A stretch of DNA of 64,000 bases, from assembly GCA_026545765.1 (NCBI GenBank), contig CM048844.1, positions 25,242,237 to 25,306,236 of the forward strand. The letters run 5' to 3'. Under the pieces are notes generated by a model. That model did no database searches, was not told the DNA's origin, and was given only the letters and a program-made list of their open reading frames with translations. Shown in pieces: positions 11,436 through 22,256 of this stretch; the first letter of the stretch is position 1, and each line of letters starts with the position of its first letter. Position numbers and translations under genes: made by a program. This DNA is from Plantago major. Lineage: Eukaryota > Streptophyta > Magnoliopsida > Lamiales > Plantaginaceae.

Positions 11436-12933
11436 TCTCAATTGACTGAGCCAAAAACATACAAACAGGCCTCAACTCAACCTGAGTGGCAAGATGCAAT
11501 GGCTAAAGAGATAGCATCTCTTGAAAAGACAAAAACTTAGGTCCCTTGTTCATTTACCAGCTGATAAAACCTGCATAGGTTGTAAATGGGTGTATAGACT
11601 CAAGTACGACTCTAATGGCACCATTGAGAGATACAAAGCTAGATTGGTTGCTGAGGGTTACACTCAACAGCCTGGTATTGATTATTTTGATACTTTTAGT
11701 CCTGTTACTAAAATTACTACTGTCAGGGTGTTGTTATCACTTGCAGCTGTTAACACTGCTTTTCTCCATGGTGATCTAGATGAAGAGGTGTACATGACAC
11801 CACCTCATGGCTATTGTAATGATGGGAGAATATGCAAGCTCAACAAAAGCTTGTATGGCTTGAAACAAGCAAGTAGACAGTGGTTTATTAAACTCACTGA
11901 GAGCTTGTTATCTATTGGTTATAAACAATCCATCTCTGACTCTTCTTTATTTATTAAGAGTACTGATAAAACTTTCACTGCATTGGCTTGTTATGTTGAT
12001 GACATTATTCTAGCAAGTGATAGTTTAGATGAGATTCAAGCTGTCAAAAATCACTTGCATACAACATTCACTATCAAGGACCTTAGTGTTTTAAAGTACA
12101 TGTTGGGAATTGAAGTTGCAAGGAACAAAGATGGAATTACATTGTGTCGGAGGAAATATTGTTTAGATAGACTTACTGATACTGGTTATATTGGTTGCAG
12201 GCCAACCACAACACCTATGGACTCTAAACAAGATTTTCTACACAACAGTACTCCACTTGCAGATCCATCTCACTACACAGAAGGTTGATAGGCAGGCTGA
12301 TCTACCTCACCATAACAAGACCAGACATCTCATACAGCTTGCAGACTCTTTCTCAATACATGGCTCATCCCACAGAAGGTCATCTTGCTGGAGCTCACAC
12401 CAGGGCAAGGCATATTATTGTCTACAAAGTCAGATATCACACTTAAAGCTTTCACAGACAGTGATTGGGCCCGTTGTTTGGAAACTAGAAGAAGCATCAC
12501 TGGTTATTGCATCTATTTAGGAGATTCTTTAATTTCTTGGAAATCCAAGAAGCAACCAATTAACAGTCAGCAAATCATCTGCAGAAGCTGAGTATAGGTC
12601 CATAGCCTATACAAGTTGTGAATTGCAGTGGTTACTATATTTGCTCTCAGATTTGAAGATATCTCATTCAGTACCCGCTACACTATACACAGATTCCAAA
12701 TCAGCATATTGTTTGGCACACAATGCAGTTTTTCATGACAAGACCAAACATATAGATGTTGATTGTCACTTCATTCGTGAGAAGATTCAGAACAAGACAA
12801 TACAACTTATCAATATTCCTTCAGAACACAATGTTGCAGATTTGTTTACTAAACCTCTTGGACCTCACCTTTTCCAGCACTTCAAGTCCAAGATGAATGT
12901 TCATAACATTCACCATCATCTTGAGGGGGGGGC

Positions 12934-13148
12934 TCTAAAGAGTAGTTAAGTTAGTTTTATATTATTAGTTATAGTAACTGTTTTTTGTTAGTTAAACTGT
13001 TACTCAGTTTATAAATAAAACAGAGCATGTAGCTCATTACTCACTGATTCATTTTGATTCTTCCTTATGTAAACACTTTCTTTTACATTGAATGTGGCTT
13101 GATTTGAGCTCATCAATGGTGAATTTATCAATTTGAGATATCTCTATA
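12934..13148 (+). repeat. Copia copy 1, 3' LTR
   Basis: 215 bp, same length as the 5' LTR, six substitutions by eye. It is preceded by the polypurine tract TTGAGGGGGGGGC and followed by the duplicated target ACCGC. Confidence 0.93.
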
Positions 13149-13153
13149 ACCGC

Positions 13154-14111
13154 CATTAGTAATACTCATTTCAGGTAGCAGTAGCAGTCTTGCCTTTTCT
13201 TTTTTTTTTGGGTAACATACGAACAATTGTTAATTTTAGTCTCAAAATCTGGGACATTGAAATTGGGATTTACTGAAAGTCAAGAAGCTGTCCCTGAATA
13301 GGCTTATGACACATGGACTCCAAGTACCAAAGTTCATTTTTATTTTAGTTTTTTGTTTCTTCTTTTGGTCATTGGACCAAGGTACTAGATTCTTGGAGCT
13401 CACGGTGAATTAATACATCTCTTATTTTAATAGGCTTTAGAAACTAATCCCACCTTACTGGCTTTATAAGATTTGGTTCATCATGGCACTCGATTCGTAT
13501 TCATATCCCCAACAGTCAATTTATCAAGAAATAAAATAAACTAACAAGATGCACCTAATGAAAGTTACGTGTCTTAATTTGGAACTTTTGATGTGATTTT
13601 CTGGCAAGGGCATGATTTACTGAGCAAATATAATTGAAAAGCAATAACCTTTCTCTTTCACTGTATCTGACTACATTGATTGTCGATATTGAGATACTGT
13701 TCTGGTTGTAGATGAGAAATGGGTTAGTTTATGTCAAAGAATCTGTAACAAGTTGATCTAAATATCTTTAGCATAGTTAATTGACCCCAATATTGATCCT
13801 ACTGAGATTCAGAGATCTGGCATGTTATAGACAATCAATCATAAATCAAGCTCTCATGCCACATGCATATTTGCCTAGACTGTGAAAGGTTAGCTTATGA
13901 GTAACATGGAAAATGCATGTTTTGCCTCAATATGATTAACCTCGTACCATGTTTTCTCTCAAAGTAGTTTGAGCCTTTTCAAGTACTCCGTATTCTTCAG
14001 GCTGCTTCACCAATATCTAAGCTTTTGTACATTGGCAAGTTGACATAATAATACTAGTTGGCTACTCATACCGATGAGCATTCTCGTACTAAACTTGGTG
14101 TTGGCCGGTGC
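13154..14111. other. Intergenic, no supported gene
   Basis: AT-rich DNA between the copia element and the CACTA-type element. Only short ORFs without domains. Nothing else seen. Confidence 0.5.
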
Positions 14112-14114
14112 ATT

Positions 14115-14924
14115 CACTACAAAAAAAAAATTGGGCAGTACCAAACTTAATATTCAGTTGTTATTCTGTTAGTATTAAACTTTACCAACAGTTTTTTTCC
14201 GTTGCATAACTCCATTTATTACCACTACACTATATAAAACACTTGATCTTATCTTGTATACATTTTATTAACAATTGATTATGACATTTGACAAGAATGG
14301 TTTGGAGTAACACGTGACCTATTCCTTACAATCCTGATTTTCTTCTAACCAATTCGAATGTTTCTTCCAATTTACAGCCACTAATAAAACTCATAACATA
14401 TACCCCGAATCTTAATTAGTCTGTCAAAACTTCTCCGACAAATTTTATTACATTACTATTGGTTTGGACTTAATTGATTATTATAAAATTCATGTCTTTA
14501 TAATATCAGAAACAAGTTTGGTATTTTATTTTAGTTTGTTGATGTGAATTAGAGAACTTATAAATTGAATGAACTATGTTAAAAAACTAAATTTGTTGGT
14601 AAATTGTCGCTATTTTTGCGACCATGCTAATTTTTGCTGGTATTTTGTTATAAATTTGTTACAAATAGCAACAAATTATTTACGTTGGAATGTTATGCTG
14701 GTGTTGACTGCTTGCTCTAATATTTCCAATAATTTTCCAACAAAAAATTATTGGAACCTAGACCATTTGGTAATTTGTTGGTATACTGTTGGTATTTTCT
14801 ATTATGTTTTTTAGGATAAATTACCGTTGGTACTTTGTTGCAATTTCGTTGCGAGTGGCCACGAAATTTGTTCCGTTGGAACTTATGCGTTGGTGTTGCC
14901 AAGTGTTTTTTTTTTTTGGTAGTG
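14115..14924. mobile_element. Non-autonomous CACTA (En/Spm-type) element
   Basis: Begins CACTAC followed by an A-run (14115) and ends with a T-run followed by GGTAGTG (14924). The 3-bp flanks are ATT on both sides (14112-14114 and 14925-14927). CACTA termini plus a 3-bp duplication are diagnostic of the En/Spm superfamily. At 810 bp with no transposase ORF it must be non-autonomous. The interior is rich in TTTGTTGGTA-type motifs. Confidence 0.85.
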
Positions 14925-14929
14925 ATTTA

Positions 14930-15440
14930 CATGCACATGTGTAACCAATTTTTTGGTCCAAATTAAAATGTGTTCAAGATGTTAAGTGTGTTCATGGTGG
15001 AAGTTAAATGTGCTTATATGGAGTCTAGCCTTTGACAATTTCAAGTCTTTCATGGTTGGCTCCATACTTGCCTATAAATAGGCTTTGCACTTACCTCGCA
15101 AGATCATCCCATCTCAATACATTTTACACACTACACACTCTCACAAACACTTCTCCCATATTCCTCATTTTTCATTTCACTTGTATTCTCTACTTTCATT
15201 TGGGTACGAGTATAAACCCGTAGAGATTTGTTTTACAAGTTGTTGAGGAATTTCTTGTACTCCAAATACCATTATATTGGAAATTTTGGCTCTCTCGTCG
15301 GTGGTTTTTTACCTCTATTTACGGAGGGTTTTTCCACCTTAAAATTTTCGGTATTCATTTTTACTGTCTTTATTAATTTCTCTATATCGTTGGTGGAATT
15401 TATGAGCTTCCGCACTCTGGTACCACAACACTTTGTGATT
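14930..15440 (+). other. Possible solo-LTR remnant upstream of the terpene synthase
   Basis: The stretch has an LTR-like layout. TATAAATAGGC lies at about 15072, then a CT-rich leader, then ATTATATTGG and a GTCGGTGGTTTTTTACC block and an ACCTTAAAATTTTCGGT block, which resemble the R-U5 part of some copia LTRs. I cannot define ends or a target duplication. It could equally be ordinary promoter sequence. The ORFs inside it (15032-15223, 15228-15551) look like chance. Confidence 0.3.
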
Positions 15441-15487
15441 GCTGATCAATTGCAAGTGGTGTACATAATTATTACTGTGCTATCTCT

Positions 15488-15496
15488 CTATATAAG
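15488..15496 (+). promoter_or_regulatory. TATA box of the terpene synthase gene
   Basis: CTATATAAG lies about 77 bp upstream of the ATG at 15573, at a normal distance for a plant promoter with a short 5' UTR. A second TATA-like box at about 15072 belongs to the possible LTR remnant. Confidence 0.55.
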
Positions 15497-15572
15497 CACC
15501 ACCTTTCTAGTTCAATTTTCTACCAAGAGTGCAGTAATTATCTTAAATTAAATCACTACTTCCTCTATTTAT

Positions 15573-18171
15573 ATGGAGCCAAGAAGGTCCGGAAATTATG
15601 AAGCAAGCATTTGGGATGATGACTATGTCCAGTCCCTCACCAGTCCATACGGGGTAAATTCTGGAAAAATAATGTCTTTAGTTTATCTTCAGAACATTTG
15701 ATCATCACCGGAAATCATGCATGAATACCCTATTCTTAGTATTATAAATTCACTATGTTCAGAACTCCTTATTTTTATAAGAAGTTCAGTTCAGTGCATG
15801 TAAGGATTTCTAGGCAGAATTTGTAACTTTTTCAGGTTCATGCTATAAAGATAAGACTTAAGAAATTTTAATGCAATTCAAGTAAGACAGGGAGTCTTTA
15901 TGATTATGATGTTATCCTGTTCTTTTTAGACTACGTAATAGTACTGTGCATGCTAAGTAAAAATTCGCTTCTGATGAATGCAGGCAACAGAGTACTTGGA
16001 ACAAGTTGAGAAGCTAAAAACTGAGGTGAAATTTATCCTTGACGAAACTGATGATCAGTTGGATAAACTTGAGTTGGTTGACAATCTGCAAAGGCTTGAT
16101 ATATCTTACCATTTCAAGGATGAAATACGGAAACTGTTGGAGGACATGTATCTGGCAGGATCATTTCATGATACACAGTTGCAGAAAGATCTGTATACTA
16201 CTGCTTTAAAATTTAGACTCCTCAGACAACATGGATATCCTGTTTCTCAAGGTTCAAATATATTATAACTAAAACTGTGAAAGAATTTTATTTCAAGCGG
16301 AAAAGTATTACGTTAACTAATATAGGATTGTTGCTGCTCATGAAACTAACACTAGCTTTCAATCTCAGAGGTTTTCTGCAGCTTCATGAATGATCAAGGA
16401 AATCTCAGTCCGTGTATATCTGAGGATGTCAGGGGAATATTGTCACTGTATGAAGCTTCATTTTTATCCATGGAAGGTGAAAGGATATTGGACATGGCTA
16501 GAGATTTCTCGTTTTATCATCTGAAGGAACAACTCAAGGATATTACTGACTGGAATCTAGCTAAGCAAATTAAGCATGCTTTGGAGTTTCCACTACACTG
16601 GAGAGTGCAAAAGCTTGATGCCAGATGGTTCATAGATATCTATGGGACGAAGCTAAACACGAATGCTACTTTGCTTGAATTGGCAAAATTGGATTTCAAC
16701 ATAATACAGGCTAAATATCAGGATGAAATTAAGCAACTGTCAAGGTAATATTTTGTTCTGTTTAAATTTCGCAAAACAATAATAGAATGGTTGTTCTTGA
16801 TGATTTTTTTGGTCTGTTCTATTTATCTAAGGTGGTATAATGAAACTGGCCTTGTGGGAAAGCTAAAGTTTGCCAGGCACCGATTAGTGGAGTGTTTCTT
16901 GTGGGCGGTGGGATTTATTCCTGAGCCTCATTTTGGATATCCCAGGAAAGTCTTGACCAAGATTGCGGTTTTTATCACTATAATGGATGACATCTACGAC
17001 GTATATGGTACATCTGATGAACTCGAGCGGTTTACTAATGCTATTGAAAGGTATGAAGCACACTAAACAGATCTTATATTGATGAGTCATTTTTTTTATA
17101 TGGGAACACTCTATTCTGAGTTCTCCTTTAACAGAAGCCCGATTTTTCTCTCTATCAGGTGGGACATAAATTCGCTTGACTCTCTCCCAGAGTATATGCA
17201 GATGTGTTTTCTTGGTTTGTTCAACTGCACTAATGAACTGGCTTATGATATTCTGAGGGACCAAGGACTCAACATAATCTCTAACTTAAGGGAACTGGTA
17301 TAATATCTTCGCATGCAGTTATCATTATTTAGATTAATATTACTCCATTACTTAGCTTAAAAGCACGTTATGCCAAAATCTCTCTGTAAAGCTTGTGACT
17401 TAGAGAAAATACTTTTCTAAGGTCTATAAACTACTTGCAGACTCCCTTCAATCATTATTGTGCACCGTTAGTTTCACATAATTACTTGAAACTTGAAAGA
17501 TGACTCTGATTTTATGTGTTTCAGTGGACCGAACTTAGTACAGCATACCACTTAGAAGCAAGATGGTATCACGGCGAGTATGTCCCAACCCTGGATGAGT
17601 ACCTAAGCACTGCCTGGATCTCTATTTCTGGCCCTATTCTCCTTTTTCATGCATATTTCACCATGGCCGATCCCATAAGCAAGAACGAATTGGAAAGTTT
17701 GGAGCAAAACTCTGGCATCATTCATTGGCCGTCAATGGTTCTTCGCCTAACAGATGATTTGGGCACTACATCTGTATGTAACCTTTTCTCTTCAGATCAT
17801 GGATCTATTTATGGGCAAATGAAAAGCATATGTACTGATAAATTCTATTCTTTCGTTGTTTCTTTTTGTGTTATATGTAGGATGAAATCAAGAAAGGGGA
17901 TGTTCCGAAATCAATTCAGTGTTACATGAACGAAACTGGACACTCTGAAGAGGAAGCACGCGAGTTTGTTAAACGCATGATTGACGCGACACTGAAGAAA
18001 ATGAACAAAGAGATACTTATGGAGAGCCCTGTCAAGCATTTGGTTCCTGCTGCGATGAATCTTGCTCGAATCGCCCAGTGCTTTTATCAATATGGAGATG
18101 GTTTTGGGGTTCCTCACAAGGAGACTAAGAAGAACTTGGTCTCACTCATTGTAGCACCTATCCAGATTTGA
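15573..18171 (+). CDS. Terpene synthase, TPS-b type, seven exons
   Basis: Exons by GT-AG and phase: 15573-15653, 15984-16251, 16369-16744, 16832-17050, 17159-17297, 17525-17773 and 17881-18171. They sum to 1623 nt, 540 aa, with no break. RR-x8-W is at residues 4-14 (RRSGNYEASIW). The Mg-binding DDIYD is near residue 294, and the second metal site DDLGTTSDE spans the exon 6/7 junction near 438-446. These features are typical of TPS-b monoterpene-type synthases, which ionise and cyclise prenyl diphosphates. The protein starts only three residues before RRx8W, so no plastid transit peptide is visible. It may be cytosolic, or an upstream exon is missing. The usual RDR motif before DDxxD reads RHR (residues about 256-258), which could affect activity. 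Product specificity cannot be told from sequence. Confidence 0.92.
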
Positions 18172-18231
18172 TATTTACCTGAGAATTTTTACTCTTCAGT
18201 CGGCAGCTTAATGTAATTCATCTTTCTTATC

Positions 18232-18237
18232 AATAAA
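18232..18237 (+). terminator. Polyadenylation signal of the terpene synthase gene
   Basis: AATAAA about 60 bp after the stop codon, in the 148-bp gap between this gene and the convergent TauE/SafE gene. Confidence 0.6.
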
Positions 18238-18319
18238 ATGGAGACATAATTAGCTCTACTTACATGATTCACAGCTTGATTAAACAACTCAAAATTACAA
18301 CAATTTGGTGAGGACTAAA

Positions 18320-20231
18320 TCAGCATGGTTTCTGGAACCCCATGCTGTTCCCACTTGTGTAATCCCTCCAAACATCCATAGCTCCAAAACTAGTCATCAG
18401 AACTGTACTCAAAGCCAACTCTGTACCAACCGAGAACACGATGAGTGACGCTCTTCCATATTTCATAATTGCACGACGCACTAATGTCAGTCCGACTAGT
18501 GAAGCAACAAAACATAAGAAAGCATAGCTCATAGCTTCATGTATGTGTTCCATGCCCAACAACAAGTATTGAGTTGCTGACATTGTTGAAGTGAAAAATA
18601 CCATGAAAGAACATGTTGCTGCAGCAACCTGTGTAACATAAGACAATCTAGATTGTTACCAACATTCAAAATTCATGGATAAGTTAGGCAAGAGCATGGA
18701 AACTTACTTCTGGTTTGATTCCGACTTGAAGAAGAAGCGGACTTATAAGCATACCACCTCCAATCCCGAAAACTCCACCAAGTGTGCCTACCAATAGCGC
18801 CATTGCAGGGAAGATTATATAATTACCAGATGAGTAGCTTATGATGTTACCTGCGTTTACCTTGTATCAAGAAAATTGAACAAGGGAGAGTTTAAGTAAA
18901 TATCACTTGAAACTTGAAACATGATTACTTATTGGAAATACCTGCTGAGTTGAATCAACATTCTTTTGGTTCCTTCTTCCATAAAGGATCAATGTAGTGA
19001 AAAGAATGGCAAGAGGAACTTGAATTGATGAGATGATCCAGTATCCAGTTCCACAAGGCTCAATATGGATGATTCCCTGCACAATTTTGTACATCAGAAG
19101 ACGAATTATGAGTTCTTTTAGATGCTATGTGAGAGGGTGTATCAGTCCCTAACATCTAATAAGCCATTCATTACCTTACCTGTCCTTGACGATTCCCTCG
19201 TAGAAGATAGAGCAACAAGAACGAAAACCATATGAACATCAACATTGCAATCTTTATCACCGGAATCCCCATTTTACCCGCCTCGGGCTCACTACTCAAC
19301 AGGGGCACTTTCGTACTTCCGTTCTCCAAGCAAGCATTTTGAGATTCCAACTTCCAATACTTGATCCCTGTTCCACATGTTTTAAACGTACAAAAACCAA
19401 GAAAGATCACAAACGAACTCGTGATCAACCAATCTGGAAACATCAAGTTACAGATCACTCCAAAGCTCACTCCCAACAACATCAATGGTTCGGTCAACAA
19501 TGCAATATCGAAATCAATCAGTCGCTGATTTGGTAACATGTGGCATCCCAAGTTCGCGAGGGACCCTCCAGAGACCATGAATGCTGAAAACACGGATGCG
19601 GTCTTGAGGTCTATACCTTCAACCATGGTTCAAAATCTCACCCAAATTAATTAGACGTCTTGTTTTTCAGCTCACTATGATGAAATCAACAAGGAACTCA
19701 GAAACTTTTTTATGTTTTCTCTCTGCCGCAATTTCAATTTCTCATTTACTGGATCATTTCAAAAATTAAAAAAATATTCAAATCATTAGTATTGTTTTGG
19801 GAGGAATGAATTTAATAATGATAATTTAAATTTGTTTTTGAATTTATTTTACAATGAGAAATATTTTTTTAGACTGTTCAAAAAGGTAACGGGAAGTTAA
19901 GATCGAGATATCATTTTTCAAGAATTCGACACATATATAAAAATCGAGATTTAAATCCATATATACCTGCAACAATGGTGAGAATCGATATCAGTAAGCC
20001 GCCTCCACCAAGTCCGCCTGCACTGGAAATTGCAGCAACGAAGAAGGATAAGATCCCGGCAACCAGGAACCGAACGGTTTGGTCTGATGCTTGTGCATCG
20101 TCAGTTGGGTTTGGTTCGGGTGTTTCCCGAACGGGTCGGGTAATCGGTTTAGCATGGCTAGTGAACAAAGTAGTGGAAATGATGAGGATGATGGCGAGAA
20201 GAAACAGGAAATTTGGTAATTTGTGATCCAT
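18320..20231 (-). CDS. TauE/SafE family sulfite-exporter-like membrane protein, five exons
   Basis: Minus-strand exons: 20231-19967, 19616-19180, 19076-18942, 18860-18708 and 18628-18320. Together they make 1299 nt, 432 aa, with all phases consistent. The N-terminus has a signal-anchor-like stretch (FLFLLAIILIISTTLF). The first Gly-rich half-repeat is SSAGGLGGGGLLISIL, followed by DLKTASVFSAFMVSGGSLANL, and the second half-repeat is GGVFGIGGGMLISPLLL. This two-fold repeat is the hallmark of TauE/SafE proteins, which are predicted anion or sulfonate exporters; the plant members are mostly uncharacterised. It converges on the terpene synthase gene. The exon 4 start was chosen because the alternative acceptor closer to GNIIS breaks the frame. 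The length is normal for plant members. Confidence 0.9.
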
Positions 20232-20883
20232 TTTCTGTTTGTTGGAAGTATTGACATGATACTTAATTGGGGCTTAATTTAGCTAGCAACTAGACTTTGA
20301 GATTAGTCGTTGTGATATTAATTAAGTATCAGGTTAGTAGCGGTGTGAATCATTATCACCGAAAACCAAATGGAATTTTACTAGTTGTCTACTTGCCTAA
20401 TTGTCGTATTATACTATGATCTACTTGCCAAATTGTAGAAATTAACTTCACCCAGCTTTTGGCAATAAGCAAACTAAACAATTCATTAAATAAAGGTTTT
20501 ATCCGGTTTCAACCGTTGGAGATGTTCTAATTCGGAATGAAAAGACAAAGAAGCAAGTTGCCTTTTTCCACGAGGCAAGAAAGGACAAGCATTTCAAAGT
20601 TATTAAAGAATTAAAATACTAGCCAATGTTCCACAAACTTTCCATTTCCGAACGACATTTCTGATAAAATATGTCTGAAATCATAAGCAGATCCAATCAC
20701 TTGATCTATGCGAGACCGATTGCATTTAAGAGTAACCATGCTGTTTTAAAAGGTCAGGTCTCAAATGATCAGTTGAGGCGTTATATAATGTGACGTGAAG
20801 AAAATCAGACCTTGAAATGCCAATTGAAAATCTGAACACTTAACATGCGGAATATATAACAGACAAATGTGGGTGTTAGAAAT
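20232..20883. other. Intergenic between the TauE gene and the CRK array
   Basis: No gene seen. The 34 bases at 20605-20638 recur exactly at 22256-22289, inside the CRK-A pseudogene. Confidence 0.5.
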
Positions 20884-20989
20884 AACTTACAATGCTAATT
20901 AGGAGGTCTTCTACGCTTTCATGATTTCGGAAACTAATATTCCTCCTACCACTTATGATTTCAAGGACTGCATTACTTCATTTTGGCTT

Positions 20990-21138
20990 CATTCGATTCG
21001 ATTCAGATTCACCATTCGATTCGATTCGATTCCGTTCCATTCGATTCGATTCATTTCGTCTTGATTCATTTCGTCTTGATTCGATTCGATTCATTAAATT
21101 ATTATTATTATTGTTGTTGTTGTTGTTGTTGTTGTTGT

Positions 21139-21176
<38 letters not shown>

Positions 21177-21180
21177 TTTT
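20990..21180 (+). repeat. (TTCGA)n and trinucleotide microsatellites
   Basis: Runs of ATTCGATTCG give way to (ATT)n, then (GTT)n for about nine units, then (AAT)n and (ATT)n. A second TTCGA-rich stretch at about 21893-21972 marks the other side of the same insertion. Confidence 0.9.
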
Positions 21181-21892
21181 ATCATTTATTTACACACCCG
21201 ATCTTTTGTACAAGGAAAATAAGAAAATTTATCCAATTGAGTTATTTTCAACTTTTTTTCTTTCTTTCTTTTTAATACGATTTTTAGTAGATCAATGAAA
21301 TAAAGAGTATAGTTACAATTTGAACTAACAAAAAATCTACATGTTCAAAAACTCCAAAACAAGTTAAACCAAACCAAAAATCGGACCAAACTTTATAAAA
21401 ATAATATTATATATCACAAATATTGAAAAATGGCATTTATTCCTCTATATTATCTTCCTCGAGCTCTATATTATTTTCCTCGGGCTCTATATTGCCTGGA
21501 ATAGAGCGCCAAATTCTCAATGTCATCTCCTTGCACACCCTGTTCATCGTTTCTTTCCTTGTCGGGTTCAATAAATCATTATCCACTCCACCTTGGACAT
21601 TGATATCATGTTGCAAAACTGGTATTTCAAGTTTACACATGCGCATAAAATTATGCAGAGTGAAGGTAGCAACAATCACGTATATTTGATATGTGTCTTC
21701 CATTTGAGGCATCGTATAAAGTACCTTCCACGCGGCTGGTTTTAAAGTTTGTTATACAATAATAAATAAAAATGTAAAATGACAGAAAAAAGAGTAGGAA
21801 GAATGTGAGAAAGATGACAAAAATAATATATTTTTTTAATTGTGATTATATATACCATCATATAATTGTTATTATTATTACACAATAATTTC

Positions 21893-21972
21893 TTGATTCG
21901 ATTCGATTCGATTAGTTTTGATTCGATTGATTCGATTCGATTCAGTTCCATTGATTCGATTCGATTCGATAA
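21893..21972 (+). repeat. (TTCGA)n microsatellite
   Basis: GATTCGATTCG-type repeats with interruptions, in the same orientation as the array at 20990, about 900 bp away. Confidence 0.85.
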
Positions 21973-22256
21973 ATTTGATTGAAAAAAGAGCTAACACACC
22001 AAAGCTGTATCTGACTTGATGGAGAATTGCCCATGAATTGCATATTCTGGTGCCATATATCCACTGCAATAATATACATTTGTATTCAAATGATGATACA
22101 ATATACTAGAGTCTAAGGGTGCATATTCATATTAACCTGTCAAAGTTTTACTTACTAGGTTCCAACAATCCTTCTGGTGTTTCCATGAGTTTCATCGGGC
22201 ACAAACAACCTTGCCATCCCAAAGTCTACAATTTTTGGGTTCATCTGACCATCTAA

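Larger units (their letters stand above)
8106..12949 (+). pseudogene. Copia copy 1 gag-pol polyprotein, broken
   Basis: Starts at ATG 8106. Gag (UBN2/retrotran_gag type) is followed by the zinc knuckle CIQCGFSNHTADKC near 8995, the protease motif WILDSGASDH near 9339, the GAG-pre-integrase block with CDIC near 9846, and an integrase core beginning [11 protein letters not shown]. The frame ends at 10100, where a deletion joins the core to RPDNGTEF in another frame. After the MITE at 10507-10756 come frameshifts near 10930 and 11330. The reverse transcriptase (11545-12288) keeps YVDD at about 11993 but lacks about a dozen residues before NTAFLHGDLDEE. RNase H is split near 12285 and 12590 and ends at 12949. 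No functional polyprotein is possible. It is a defective mobile-element gene, not a host gene. Confidence 0.95.
7721..13148 (+). mobile_element. Ty1/copia LTR retrotransposon, copy 1
   Basis: A complete but inactive element of about 5.4 kb with 215-bp LTRs. ACCGC flanks it at 7716-7720 and 13149-13153, a 5-bp target duplication. The primer-binding site TGGTATCAG (7936-7944) directly follows the left LTR and fits initiator Met tRNA. A G-rich polypurine tract (12923-12932) precedes the right LTR. Internal order is gag, zinc knuckle, protease, integrase, reverse transcriptase, RNase H, which defines copia. The LTRs differ at six sites by eye (about 2.8%), so insertion is not recent. A MITE sits inside at 10507-10756. 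Confidence 0.96.
20973..21985 (-). mobile_element. PIF/Harbinger-like transposase remnant within CRK-A exon 6
   Basis: The insertion splits exon 6 of the CRK-A pseudogene. On the minus strand, 21712-21437 encodes a 91-aa end with MPQMEDTYQIYVIVATFTLH followed by NFMRM, preceded in frame by FKPAAWKVLYT. This arrangement is typical of the C-terminal part of PIF/Harbinger DDE transposases. The catalytic core is missing. The ends are TTCGA-rich simple repeats in the same orientation rather than clear inverted termini, and the target duplication is uncertain, so the exact limits are soft. Confidence 0.6.

Noticed and set aside
15032..15551. Two ORFs just upstream of the terpene synthase
   Set aside because: They lie in the leader or possible LTR remnant; the translations are low-complexity hydrophobic or Thr/Ser-rich and match no protein. 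The terpene synthase frame starts later at RRx8W.
16884..17264. 126-codon ORF opposite the terpene synthase
   Set aside because: Antisense shadow of exons 4 and 5 with no domain.
19339..19536. ORFs on the plus strand opposite the TauE/SafE gene
   Set aside because: Antisense shadow of exon 2; the minus-strand reading has the TauE repeat motifs and proper introns.
20955..21275. 106-codon ORF with FDSIRFDS and poly-Leu repeats
   Set aside because: Direct translation of the TTCGA and trinucleotide microsatellites.
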